From Prevotella sp. (GTDB lineage Bacteria; Bacteroidota; Bacteroidia; Bacteroidales; Bacteroidaceae), in NCBI GenBank assembly GCA_017548385.1, contig JAFZAE010000034.1, positions 1 to 40,143 on the forward strand: DNA of 40,143 bases, read 5' to 3'. This document shows positions 10,590 through 18,384 of the stretch, piece after piece; position 1 is the first letter of the stretch; each line of letters begins with the position of its first letter. The notes under the pieces were generated by a model. It did no database searches and had not been told where the DNA came from. It saw only the letters and a program-made list of their open reading frames with translations. A program made the position numbers and the translations under genes.

Positions 10590-10613
10590 GTCATTCAAAA
10601 AAATAGGGTTTAA

Positions 10614-10649
10614 CAAAGAGGCACAAAGAATAATCTCTGTGCCTCTTTG
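10614..10649. terminator. Strong hairpin between convergent xpt and dcuB
   Basis: CAAAGAGGCACA (10614-10625) pairs perfectly with TGTGCCTCTTTG (10638-10649): 12 bp with a 12-nt loop, lying 20 bp from the dcuB stop and 123 bp from the xpt stop. Its position between convergent genes suggests a two-way terminator. The T-runs are imperfect on both strands. Confidence 0.65.
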
Positions 10650-10668
10650 CCTTTGTGTTGAAATACAA

Positions 10669-12222
10669 TTAATAGAATATCGATGATAGGAGATATGCGA
10701 TGATGGTGGAAACCGACACGCATACTAGGCCGGGCATCATGAAACTATGGTTTAGCAGGTACTTGCCGATGACTGTCGTACCGGAGCGGTCGAAGTTCAC
10801 CGTCGCAATATCCGAGGGATAATTCGGGATGAAGAAATAGCCATATACCGATGGCAATACACCTAACAAGACTGGACCGGGAATGCCTAAAGAGTAGGCA
10901 AGTGGGAGCATTGTCACCACAACAGCACCCTGAGAGTTGATCAATACAGATACGAGGAAGAACACAAATGCAATGGCCCACGGATAAGAACTTACCACTC
11001 CTCCAAGCATCGTCTCCATCTCTTCCATATAGTTGTCGAAATATGTGTTTGCCATCCAGGCAATGCCATAAATGGCAATGACCGCCACCATACCACTCTG
11101 CCAGACAGAACCCGCGACAGCCTTTTTGGGTTCTGCCTTACAGAAGATAATCATTAAGGCAGCAGCTGCAATCATTACAATCTGAATGAGAAGACTCATG
11201 TCTAGCGGTTTTTCTTTCTTTACAGTAGCACCCTCAATGACTGTACCCGACTTGGCGAATTTGTCGGCTGCCATGGTGATGGGAGCAGTTGCGGGAGCCG
11301 GGATAGTGACGGTGTCGGTCTTATGAGCCTCTTCACCATCTTTTGTGAAGGTCACCACACGAGCTGTATCAATAGACACAGGAGCCACTGTCAGTTGTTT
11401 AACATTCTTAACCGCTTCAACCTTATTGTATTTTGGCAGAATCTCTACCTCAAAAATCTTGGCGATAGAAATGGTGACAATAACCAAAAGGGCAGCAAAG
11501 AATACATATACTGAGCGCTTGGCACCCTTGGAAATTTTCTTGTCGAGGGTTGTGGCGCTGTTACCATAGATGTAGGCATACTGTACAGGGTCTTTCAACT
11601 TAGCCTGGAACTCTGGGTCTTTGTCAAGGTCCTTACCACGCTTGTAGGAACATGCTGCTGCTGCCATCAAACCACAGATACAAGCGGGGATGGAGACCAT
11701 CAACACTTGTGGAATGGTAATGTTGAAACCATTGGCATTGGAGATGGTAACAAACGATACCACGGCGGCGGCGATTGGGGAGCAGGTAATACCTACCTGA
11801 GAGGCAATGCTTGCCACACCACAAGGACGTTCAGGACGTATGCCTTGTTTCAGTGAGATGTCACAGATGATAGGCATCAACGTGTAGACCACATGGCCTG
11901 TACCCACCATAACTGTGAGGAAGAAAGTGCAGAGAGGAGCCAAGAAGGTGATGCGGCTGGGATGTTTTCGTAGTAGGCGTTCAGCCACTTGTATCAGCCA
12001 GTCCATACCTCCCGAGGCCTGCAGCATACCAGCACAGGTCACGGCGGCGATAATGATGTAGATGACGTCGGTAGGCGGAGTACCAGGTTTCAAATGGAAA
12101 CAGAAAACCAGAATCGCAAGACCGATGCCGGAAATCGCTCCGAGGGCAAGACTGCCATAGCGAGAACCCACCCACAAGGCAAGTAGTACTATCAGCAGTT
12201 GGATAATCATGGAAAATGTCAT
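10669..12222 (-). CDS. dcuB: Anaerobic C4-dicarboxylate transporter, DcuA/DcuB family, with extra loop
   Basis: Inner-membrane exchanger for fumarate, malate, aspartate and succinate, used in fumarate respiration and succinate export. The first ~160 residues match E. coli DcuB closely by eye: LQASGGMDWLIQVAERLLR, GTGHVVYTLMPI, IRPERP, and SQVGITCSPIAAAVVSF. The C-terminal half keeps GYFFIPNYPSDIA and the family ending GKYLLNHSFMMPG. At 517 residues it is ~70 longer than the usual ~440-446; the excess is a hydrophilic segment at ~258-340 (VEAVKNVKQLTVAP... to VKKEKPLDMSL) rich in Thr, Ala, Val and Lys, between two membrane segments. It is monocistronic with its own -7 box and a shared terminator. 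Transport of C4 acids suits a succinate-producing fermenter; A versus B subtype is not certain. Confidence 0.9.
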   Translation of the reverse strand: MTFSMIIQLLIVLLALWVGSRYGSLALGAISGIGLAILVFCFHLKPGTPPTDVIYIIIAAVTCAGMLQASGGMDWLIQVAERLLRKHPSRITFLAPLCTFFLTVMVGTGHVVYTLMPIICDISLKQGIRPERPCGVASIASQVGITCSPIAAAVVSFVTISNANGFNITIPQVLMVSIPACICGLMAAAACSYKRGKDLDKDPEFQAKLKDPVQYAYIYGNSATTLDKKISKGAKRSVYVFFAALLVIVTISIAKIFEVEILPKYNKVEAVKNVKQLTVAPVSIDTARVVTFTKDGEEAHKTDTVTIPAPATAPITMAADKFAKSGTVIEGATVKKEKPLDMSLLIQIVMIAAAALMIIFCKAEPKKAVAGSVWQSGMVAVIAIYGIAWMANTYFDNYMEEMETMLGGVVSSYPWAIAFVFFLVSVLINSQGAVVVTMLPLAYSLGIPGPVLLGVLPSVYGYFFIPNYPSDIATVNFDRSGTTVIGKYLLNHSFMMPGLVCVSVSTIIAYLLSSIFY

Positions 12223-12328
12223 GGTGGTAATGATTTGATTGTTATTAGATTGTATCGATTTAGTTTATCACGGGGTATTTGTGTTGTAAACGAATCGTAA
12301 GAGCGTTTGCATTAGATTTATAATGCTG

Positions 12329-12336
12329 CAAATATA
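12329..12336 (-). promoter_or_regulatory. -7 box (TATATTTG) for dcuB
   Basis: On the minus strand TATATTTG fits TAnnTTTG and lies about 106 bp upstream of the dcuB ATG, followed by GC as is common in this phylum. The leader is long and AT-rich. Confidence 0.5.
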
Positions 12337-12634
12337 TAAAAAAATCTTAAATTGTTATAGTCTTTGGCGTTTTTTTTTCGTCTGAACGTTTCAAATGAAT
12401 TGATTTATGTCAAATAATTAATGATTTCCTTGTTTTTTTGCCTCAATTATTAGTAATATGGCAGATTTCTATATATTTTTGCAATGTCAGATACGACAAA
12501 AGACTTCATCAGTAGGTTTTTTTAAGGTGAAGGGATTGTGGGATGACATGAAATTTGGTTCACTCCATAAAATGTATCACACTCAGCGTGATCAACATTG
12601 ATATGTGAACATTTGAGAGAGTTGAAAAAAGTTT

Positions 12635-12666
12635 AACGGCCGGATGTAGGGATACATCCAGCCGTT
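12635..12666 (-). terminator. Intrinsic terminator of the DUF4270-microprotein operon
   Basis: AACGGC-C-GGATGTA (12635-12648) pairs with TACATCC-A-GCCGTT (12653-12666): 13 pairs, one C-A mismatch, GGGA loop on the plus strand. On the minus strand the stem is followed by AAACTTTTTTC, a good U-run. It lies ~170 bp past the microprotein stop. Confidence 0.75.
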
Positions 12667-12780
12667 GTATTTATAGAGAAGAATTTTTTTAGTTGTTAAT
12701 CTACAATTTTTGCTTCGCTGATTTTTGTCACGACTCAGCATAATTCGGACTAGTTCGACTCTGCTCTCGCTGCTCCAAAA

Positions 12781-12836
12781 ATTCAATTTTCAATCTTCAA
12801 TTTTCAATCTTCAATCTTCAATTTTCAATCTTCAAT
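12781..12836. repeat. CAATTTTCAATCTT array touching a stop codon
   Basis: Same unit type as 1813-1932. The array ends at the base immediately before the stop codon of the 42-residue ORF, so it would form the start of that transcript's 3' untranslated region. Confidence 0.8.
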
Positions 12837-12965
12837 CTACAAAGCCTCATCCTCTGGTTTTTCAATCTGTGGTTTCACCAACGGAAGATGTCGTTGCTTG
12901 CGAAGCCAGGCTGCTTTCTTGCGCTCATATTCCTCACGGTGGCGCTCAAGGTAGTTATCAGCCAT
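12837..12965 (-). CDS. 42-residue charged microprotein, translationally coupled to DUF4270 gene
   Basis: An unannotated-length ORF encoding 42 residues that starts MADNYLERHREEYERKK, continues AAWLRKQRHLPLVKP and ends EKPEDEAL. It is highly charged, predicted helical at the N-terminus, and has no signal peptide or membrane segment, so probably cytoplasmic. Its ATG overlaps the stop codon of the DUF4270 gene by one base (TAATG), a classic arrangement for translational coupling. The codons look normal for the neighbourhood, and a repeat array begins right after its stop. I recall short Bacteroidales proteins beginning MADNYLE, but cannot assign a function. Confidence 0.75.
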   Translation of the reverse strand: MADNYLERHREEYERKKAAWLRKQRHLPLVKPQIEKPEDEAL

Positions 12966-14440
12966 TATTTGAATTTACTATAAATCACACTCATTTGTAT
13001 TTGCTGTTGGTCATAGCCGCCAACAAGACGGGCACTGCTGAGAGACATGTCGTTGGTCACACTTGTGAGAATAGTCATATTTCCCATAGTGACGTAGTTG
13101 GATTTCACGGGCATGATAAGCACTTTGTTCCAGTTGGGGTGGTGTACTATCCAGTCGGGGTCGCTTTGCAAACCTGCTTTCTTGGAGGCATACATATGGG
13201 AAATCATTGCACCGATGTTGCTGAAGGAGTAAGTGTTGAGCGATGAAGAATAACTTGTCAAGAAGGAATTTTTATAGTTTGCCACTTTGCCTTTTTCAAA
13301 GAACGACGCCACACTGTCAGCCTCCAACATCAGTAACGTCTTAGGTGCTGGTAGCACATAGTCGTTGTGGATGGTGTTATTCATTCGGTGGAGTACTAGT
13401 TTTGCAGTGTTAATGGTGTCGTTGTCATGGCCTGCCATAATCTCGTCCACAGGCATGGTAATCTCTGTAAAGATGCCTGCAGGTCCTTTGATATATGTAC
13501 AACTACCATCATTAACCAATTGATTGATAATCTCAGGGTCGTTGGTCACCTTGGTGGTCTGAAGAATCTCTTCTGTGCCGTTGAACAGCGTTGTGTGGGA
13601 TGTCGCCACCCCGTTTTTATATAGGCGGTAGTAGACATTGAGCTGCGGGACAGAGACGTAGGCCATTGAACCAAGACCACCTGTCATCTTAAAATAGAAT
13701 CCGGGTAACACATTCCTGATAAATTGATCGGCATTCTTAAAATACTCTGGGTGGTCATAATAGGTACGAAGAAGATATGAGCCGAAGTTATTGTATGTCA
13801 CTCCATTGCGGTCGGTATAAGGGTCGTTCAAACGGATGCAGATGTTGTTGATATAGGAATCTTCGCTTGAGGTCTTTTCTCTATTCTTCTCCTCAAGTTC
13901 AGAGGTGTTTACAAGACTATAAGTATGACTCTTGTGAAGTCCACCCTCACGGATATACCCATTCTCCTCTGGGTCAAAGTCACTGTAATAGACAACTCCC
14001 TCTGTCATGGGGCGATCCATTTCAAGAACGGTCATCTTCATCGTTGCAAGGGAATCGCCATAGTAACTGGTGTAGAAAAGGCGTATTTCGCAGGAGTCGG
14101 CAATAATCTCGCCATTTTCGTCACGACTGGCTATGCTGTCCTTGCTCTCCAAGGAATAACCCTCGAGCATATTGAACTGTGTCATGAAATCGCCTGTGAT
14201 GTATGCACCGGTCTCTGGGTCACGAATTCTGCCAAGATACCCCGTAGTGTTGCGAGAGACCACTGAATCTACAGCTACAGAACGCGAAGTGACATTAAAG
14301 AAACTAGAAGCCACTTCTAAGTGATCTACATTGTCGGTCAGCGACACGCCGATGTTCTCCGTAGTCTCATCGCAGGAAATAAGAATGAGGCTGAGGACGG
14401 CAAACAATGTCAGAATTTTGTTGTTCATCTTTTTCTTCAT
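12965..14440 (-). CDS. DUF4270 family lipoprotein
   Basis: A 491-residue predicted outer-membrane or periplasmic lipoprotein of a Bacteroidetes-specific family. The signal sequence ends in the lipobox LILISC (Cys23), followed by DETTENIGVSL, the usual start of DUF4270 proteins. The body is beta-rich with family-like segments (RIRDPETGAYITGDFMTQF, PTEGVVYYSDFDPE-like, and a C-terminal INQLVNDGSCTYIKGPAGIFT region). The start MKKKMNNK at 14440 could also be the ATG four codons later. It lies 105 bp after the GT5-like gene and shares its last base with the start of the 42-residue ORF. The GT5-DUF4270 pairing is, as I recall, common in Bacteroidales, often near panC, which is absent here. Molecular function is unknown. 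Confidence 0.85.
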   Translation of the reverse strand: MKKKMNNKILTLFAVLSLILISCDETTENIGVSLTDNVDHLEVASSFFNVTSRSVAVDSVVSRNTTGYLGRIRDPETGAYITGDFMTQFNMLEGYSLESKDSIASRDENGEIIADSCEIRLFYTSYYGDSLATMKMTVLEMDRPMTEGVVYYSDFDPEENGYIREGGLHKSHTYSLVNTSELEEKNREKTSSEDSYINNICIRLNDPYTDRNGVTYNNFGSYLLRTYYDHPEYFKNADQFIRNVLPGFYFKMTGGLGSMAYVSVPQLNVYYRLYKNGVATSHTTLFNGTEEILQTTKVTNDPEIINQLVNDGSCTYIKGPAGIFTEITMPVDEIMAGHDNDTINTAKLVLHRMNNTIHNDYVLPAPKTLLMLEADSVASFFEKGKVANYKNSFLTSYSSSLNTYSFSNIGAMISHMYASKKAGLQSDPDWIVHHPNWNKVLIMPVKSNYVTMGNMTILTSVTNDMSLSSARLVGGYDQQQIQMSVIYSKFK

Positions 14441-14545
14441 ATAGATAGGTGGGCTGTTTTAATTCGCATTTGGCGTATTAAATAAACCCACCTTGAATGA
14501 TTTGCTTTGTTGTTCGTGAAATTGCTACGTTGCGAATAGGATAAT

Positions 14546-15349
14546 TTATTCGGCTGTTTCTGCCACTTTGTTGAAAAACTCCAGATATGCGTCGGCATAG
14601 TCCTCGCCGGGATATGACAACAATGGAATATCCTTACTACGAGCATAGTCAAGCAGTGTGCTATTGGCACCATCATAGCCCTCGATGATACCATCTGAAT
14701 AGTCTATAGCTAACTTGCTAAGTTCAATGAAGTCAAACTTGTCTTTGTAGTTGGTCAGCATATTGCTGTTAACATCGCGGAATTCCAAACAACGCTTAAA
14801 GTTATCGTCTAATTCGCTCTTGAAGTCTTTGTTGTGTAGACAAGTTACCACTTTCGCATTGGCAAAGTATGGCTCATCGTGGTATGCAGTCTTGATGTAG
14901 AGAGGAACTGTAGCCGACATCCAGCCAAGGCAGAAAACAATATCGGGAGACCACTTCATTTTTTTCACAGTCTCCATGACACCACGGGCAAAGAAGATAG
15001 CGCGCTCACCATTGTCGGGGCAATCCTCATTATCCTCCTTCTTGTGCTTTTGGAAATAGTCCTCGTTGTCGATGAAATAGACATTGATACGAGAAACAGG
15101 GATGGAGGAGGTACGGATAATCAGTGGATGGTCTGTGTCGTCAATAATCAGGTTAATGCCTGACAGACGAATGACTTCGTGTAATTGTCCGCGACGCTCA
15201 TTGATGGTACCCCATTTGGGCATGAACGTACGAATCTCGCAACCGCGCTCTTGCATATACTGTGGGAGCATCTTGCCCATCAGCGACATTTCATTCTCTG
15301 GTACATACGGAGTAATCTCCTGATTAATAAATAATATCTTTTTGCCCAT
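14546..15349 (-). CDS. Glycogen/starch synthase-like protein, GT5 N-terminal half only
   Basis: A 267-residue protein equal to the N-terminal Rossmann-like half of GT5 glycogen synthases: ILFINQEITPYVPENEMS at the start (the place of the KTGGL loop in GT5), then MPQYMQERGCEIRTFMPKWG-like sequence, RAIFFARGVMETVKKMKWSPDI, and FCLGWMSATVPLYIKT. The C-terminal GT-B domain that carries the nucleotide-sugar site and the E-x7-E motif is missing; true synthases are ~480 residues. The frame closes normally, so this is a family of its own rather than a fresh break; similar short proteins are, from memory, widespread in Bacteroidales. It may be a regulatory or sugar-binding relative without transferase activity. 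It opens the operon with DUF4270, behind a good -7 box. Confidence 0.8.
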   Translation of the reverse strand: MGKKILFINQEITPYVPENEMSLMGKMLPQYMQERGCEIRTFMPKWGTINERRGQLHEVIRLSGINLIIDDTDHPLIIRTSSIPVSRINVYFIDNEDYFQKHKKEDNEDCPDNGERAIFFARGVMETVKKMKWSPDIVFCLGWMSATVPLYIKTAYHDEPYFANAKVVTCLHNKDFKSELDDNFKRCLEFRDVNSNMLTNYKDKFDFIELSKLAIDYSDGIIEGYDGANSTLLDYARSKDIPLLSYPGEDYADAYLEFFNKVAETAE

Positions 15350-15410
15350 ATTCTATGCTTTTGCGTTTATGATGAGTGTGTGCAAGAAGGCTACAGTCAC
15401 CCATTCTCTG

Positions 15411-15418
15411 CAAAGGTA
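15411..15418 (-). promoter_or_regulatory. -7 box (TACCTTTG) for the GT5-DUF4270-microprotein operon
   Basis: Minus-strand TACCTTTGC, an excellent TAnnTTTG match, 62 bp upstream of the GT5-like ATG. It is preceded by a T-run. Confidence 0.65.
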
Positions 15419-15549
15419 CAAAAAAAAATCCATTTGGGAAAATACTTTATGTTTAATTTAGAAGATTGTCCTTGATTAGACCATTTTTTACATTTTAATT
15501 TCCAAAAGTTAAGATTAATTAACGCATAAAAAACCTTGTCTGTATAAAA

Positions 15550-15582
15550 ACAAAGACACAGAGCAAAACCCTGTGTCTTTGT
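15550..15582 (-). terminator. Intrinsic terminator of the methylmalonyl-CoA operon
   Basis: ACAAAGACACAG (15550-15561) pairs perfectly with CTGTGTCTTTGT (15571-15582), 12 bp with a 9-nt loop. On the minus strand the stem runs into TTTTTAT. It starts 24 bp after the biotin-carrier stop, which marks the end of the operon. Confidence 0.85.
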
Positions 15583-15605
15583 GATAAATAATGTAATTAA
15601 TAGTC

Positions 15606-16040
15606 TTATTCGATTACTACCAGTGGGGAATCTTCCATTACGCTGGCACCTTCGTTGACAAGAATGGCGGTGACTTTACCGTCTTTCTCTGCCTCAAGGT
15701 TGTTGGCCATCTTCATGGCCTCAAGTACTAACACCACGTCGCCGGCTTTTACCTCGTCGCCAACGGCAACTTTGATTTCTGTTACAACGCCGGGCAGTGG
15801 GGCCTTCAAGGCATTGTTCACGTTGACGGCAGCCCCCGATTTGGTAGACTCCTCGGCAGAAGGAGCGGAAGAGGTGGCACCGGTCTTTACCACTACCTTC
15901 TTCTTCTCAGGCTCTGCCTCGGGCTCCATTTCTACTTTGTACTCTTCGCCATTCACGGTAACGGTGGCGATGTTGTCTGCGATGTCGCCGATAGCAACCT
16001 CGTATTGTGTTCCGTTGATGGTATATTTGTATGTTTTCAT
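15606..16040 (-). CDS. mmdC: Biotin carboxyl carrier protein of methylmalonyl-CoA decarboxylase/carboxyltransferase
   Basis: Small biotinylated subunit that carries CO2 between active sites. The N-terminal ~45 residues (MKTYKYTINGTQYEV) form the docking part seen in gamma subunits of sodium-pump decarboxylases. A flexible linker rich in Ala, Ser, Lys and Glu spans ~40-75. The biotinyl domain is ~77-144, with EAMKM at 107-111; Lys110 is the biotinylation site. Length (144) is usual for MmdC-type proteins. It is the last gene of the epimerase-carboxyltransferase run, 33 bp after the 52-residue gene, and a terminator follows at once. The symbol is by family; a role in a different acyl-CoA carboxylase is possible. 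Confidence 0.88.
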   Translation of the reverse strand: MKTYKYTINGTQYEVAIGDIADNIATVTVNGEEYKVEMEPEAEPEKKKVVVKTGATSSAPSAEESTKSGAAVNVNNALKAPLPGVVTEIKVAVGDEVKAGDVVLVLEAMKMANNLEAEKDGKVTAILVNEGASVMEDSPLVVIE

Positions 16041-16073
16041 TTTATTTTGTTTTTAGGGTATGATGGTGGCAAA

Positions 16074-16232
16074 TCAAGGATGTTGGGTGGTCATCGGGTA
16101 GTGGGCGTTCCACTCTGTGGCATGACGCTTGATAGTGATGATACCAGTCTCCTTGTCATGTACATTGTTACCCTTGTACTCGTGTAGTGCCATGGCGATG
16201 GCAGCATACACTTCGTTGTTTGTTTTTGCCAT
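16074..16232 (-). CDS. 52-residue OadG-tail-like protein of the methylmalonyl-CoA operon
   Basis: A short ORF between the carboxyltransferase and biotin-carrier genes, encoding 52 residues that start MAKTNNEVYAAIAMALHEY, continue with GNNVHDKETGIITIKR and end in a segment containing EWNAHYP. The NEVYAAIAMAL helix and following Trp resemble the cytoplasmic C-terminal tail of OadG/MmdD-type delta subunits, but the membrane-spanning helix that normally precedes it is absent. It sits 20 bp after the carboxyltransferase stop and 33 bp before the carrier start, in frame-independent operon order. It may hold the carboxyltransferase and carrier together without a membrane anchor. The OadG link rests on a short motif plus gene position, so it is only moderately secure. 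Confidence 0.75.
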   Translation of the reverse strand: MAKTNNEVYAAIAMALHEYKGNNVHDKETGIITIKRHATEWNAHYPMTTQHP

Positions 16233-16252
16233 TATTCTACGGTTAAGGAAAA

Positions 16253-17818
16253 TTACATTGGGATACAGCCATGCTTCTTGGCTGGTAGACTGTCACGTTT
16301 TGTTGCCAACTGGGCAAGGGCGCGGCAGATGCGGAAACGTGTATTGCGTGGCTCAATCACATCGTCGATATAGCCATACTTGGCTGCCTGATAGGGATTG
16401 GCGAAGAGTTCGGAATATTCTTCCTCTTTCTCTGCAAGGAATGCTTTCACATCTTCACCTGCTTCCTTCTTAGCCTTGGCTTCCTTGGCACTGAGCACAG
16501 CAACAGCACCAGAGGCACCCATCACGGCAATCTCAGCATTGGGCCATGCGTAGTTGAGGTCGGTGCGGAGTTGTTTGCAACCCATCACAATGTGACTGCC
16601 ACCATAGCTCTTACGCAACGTTACTGTCACCTTGGGCACGGTGGCCTCGCCATAGGCATAGAGCAGCTGTGCGCCATGGAGGATCACGGCATTATATTCC
16701 TGGCCAGTACCTGGCAGGAAACCGGGAACGTCGACAAGGCTTACGATAGGAATGTTGAAGGCGTCGCAGAAACGTACGAAACGGGCTCCCTTGCGGCTAG
16801 CGTTAACGTCAAGCACACCAGCATAACAAGAGGGCTGATTGGCTACGATACCTACGCTCTGACCATTGAAACGGGCAAAGCCAACAATGATGTTACGGGC
16901 AAACTTGGGTTGTACCTCGAAGAACTCGCCATTGTCTGTAATGGCGGTAATAACCTTGTACATGTCGTAGGCCATGTTGGGGTCATCAGGAAGAATCTCG
17001 TTCAGAGAGTCCTCCATACGGTTGATGGGGTCATCGCATTCAACTCGCGGAGCCTCTTCCATATTGTTGGAGGGGATATAACTCAGCAACGTCTTAATCA
17101 TCTCAAGAGCCTCTTCCTCGGTCTTGGCGGTGAAATGGGTCACACCACTCTTGGTGGAGTGTACAGAGGCACCACCGAGGTGCTCTTGGTCAACATCCTC
17201 ACCAGTAACGGTCTTTACCACTTTAGGACCGGTCAGGAACATATATGAGGTGTTCTCCATCATCAGTGTGAAGTCGGTGAGGGCAGGAGAATAAACTGCA
17301 CCACCGGCACAGGGACCGAAGATACCGGAAATCTGTGGAATTACACCGGAAGCGAGAATGTTGCGCTCGAAAATCTCAGCATAACCTGCCAGGGCATTGA
17401 TTCCTTCCTGGATGCGTGCACCACCGGAGTCGTTGATACCGATGACAGGGGCACCCATCTTCATACCCATGTCCATTACCTTGCAGATTTTCTCTGCCAT
17501 AGTCTCTGAAAGTGAACCGCCATTGACGGTGAAGTCTTGTGCGAAAATGTACACCAAACGGCCGTCGATAGTACCACTACCTGCTACGACACCGTCGCCG
17601 AGGTATTGTTTCTTCTCCATGCCAAAATTGGTGCAACGATGCAGCTTGAACATATCAAACTCTTCAAAACTACCTTCGTCCAAAAGCATGTCAATGCGCT
17701 CGCGAGCTGTATATTTACCACGTGCATGCTGCTTCTCAATGGCTTTCTCGCCACCACCAAGACGTGCCTGTTCGCGCTTGGCGACAAGAGCCTTGATCTT
17801 TTCTAATTGTTTGCTCAT
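16253..17818 (-). CDS. mmdA: Methylmalonyl-CoA decarboxylase alpha / acyl-CoA carboxyltransferase subunit
   Basis: Crotonase-fold carboxyltransferase of 521 residues that moves the carboxyl group between (S)-methylmalonyl-CoA and biotin, yielding propionyl-CoA. The first residues ([21 protein letters not shown]) are usual for MmdA/PccB. The two oxyanion-hole regions are present: [13 protein letters not shown] (127-139) and [17 protein letters not shown] (167-183); later come [13 protein letters not shown] and [11 protein letters not shown]. Full family length. It follows the epimerase gene by 53 bp. Sequence alone does not separate decarboxylase alpha from propionyl-CoA carboxylase beta; the neighbouring epimerase and MmdC-like carrier favour the former. 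Confidence 0.9.
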   Translation of the reverse strand: MSKQLEKIKALVAKREQARLGGGEKAIEKQHARGKYTARERIDMLLDEGSFEEFDMFKLHRCTNFGMEKKQYLGDGVVAGSGTIDGRLVYIFAQDFTVNGGSLSETMAEKICKVMDMGMKMGAPVIGINDSGGARIQEGINALAGYAEIFERNILASGVIPQISGIFGPCAGGAVYSPALTDFTLMMENTSYMFLTGPKVVKTVTGEDVDQEHLGGASVHSTKSGVTHFTAKTEEEALEMIKTLLSYIPSNNMEEAPRVECDDPINRMEDSLNEILPDDPNMAYDMYKVITAITDNGEFFEVQPKFARNIIVGFARFNGQSVGIVANQPSCYAGVLDVNASRKGARFVRFCDAFNIPIVSLVDVPGFLPGTGQEYNAVILHGAQLLYAYGEATVPKVTVTLRKSYGGSHIVMGCKQLRTDLNYAWPNAEIAVMGASGAVAVLSAKEAKAKKEAGEDVKAFLAEKEEEYSELFANPYQAAKYGYIDDVIEPRNTRFRICRALAQLATKRDSLPAKKHGCIPM

Positions 17819-17871
17819 TTCTGATTTTTATGGTTTAGTCTGAAATTTACTGTGTAGTGTAAATAGGGGAA

Positions 17872-18276
17872 TTAATGCTCGCACAACTCGGTCAGGATGC
17901 CACAAGTGGATTTCGGGTGAAGGAAGGCTATGTTCAGGTTTTCAGCACCCTTGCGAGGGGCTTTGTCAATCAGGCGGATACCTTTCTCGTCGCACTCGGC
18001 CAAGGCATTGGCCACACCATCCTCAATACAGAATGCCACATGATGGACACCACGACCTCCCTTGTCAAGCCACTTCTGAATGGTACTCTCCGGTGACGTG
18101 GGCTCCAAAAGCTCTAATTTCACTTCGCCGCATTTCAAGAAAGCTGTCTTCACTTTCTGGTCGGCCACTTCTTCTACTGCGTAGCACTCAAGTCCTAATA
18201 CATCCTTGAAGTAAGGAAGGACTTCTTCAATGCTCTGTACACCAATACCAATGTGTTCAATGTGTGAAATTTTCAT
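17872..18276 (-). CDS. mce: Methylmalonyl-CoA epimerase
   Basis: Interconverts (R)- and (S)-methylmalonyl-CoA, linking the mutase step from succinyl-CoA to decarboxylation. It is a 134-residue vicinal-oxygen-chelate protein with two beta-alpha-beta-beta-beta modules: IEHIGIGVQSIEEVLPYF (6-23) and GVHHVAFCIEDG (76-87). Metal ligand candidates are His8, His78/His79 and Glu130 (ILTELCEH at the end). Length and motifs match the family. It is first in a four-gene operon with its own -7 box (18329-18336). Confidence 0.93.
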   Translation of the reverse strand: MKISHIEHIGIGVQSIEEVLPYFKDVLGLECYAVEEVADQKVKTAFLKCGEVKLELLEPTSPESTIQKWLDKGGRGVHHVAFCIEDGVANALAECDEKGIRLIDKAPRKGAENLNIAFLHPKSTCGILTELCEH

Positions 18277-18328
18277 ATTTTAAAATTTTAAAGAAACAAT
18301 TGTTTTTATTCTGTTTTCAAATCAGCTG

Positions 18329-18336
18329 CAAAATTA
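18329..18336 (-). promoter_or_regulatory. -7 box (TAATTTTG) for the methylmalonyl-CoA operon
   Basis: Minus-strand TAATTTTGC fits TAnnTTTG and lies 53 bp upstream of the epimerase ATG. Confidence 0.6.
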
Positions 18337-18384
18337 GCATTTTATCCCATAAAAAACGAATAAAAACACAGAAATTTTTAAATC

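Larger units (their letters stand above)
12223..12836. other. 614-bp gene-free region between dcuB and the DUF4270 operon
   Basis: Holds the dcuB promoter (12329-12336), a very AT-rich stretch (12340-12530), a small inverted repeat ATCAA-CA-TTGAT (12591-12602), the terminator of the DUF4270 operon (12635-12666), a GC-richer segment near 12731-12777, and a CAATTTTCAATC array (12781-12836). The short open frames here have no ribosome site or recognisable product. Confidence 0.6.

Noticed and set aside
12591..12602. ATCAA-CA-TTGAT as an FNR/CRP-type site for dcuB
   Set aside because: The spacing is not that of an FNR box, and it lies ~370 bp upstream of dcuB, closer to the DUF4270 terminator.
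16571..17248. 225-residue open frame on the plus strand inside the carboxyltransferase gene
   Set aside because: It lies fully antisense to a well-supported gene (mmdA), has no recognisable family and no promoter or ribosome site.
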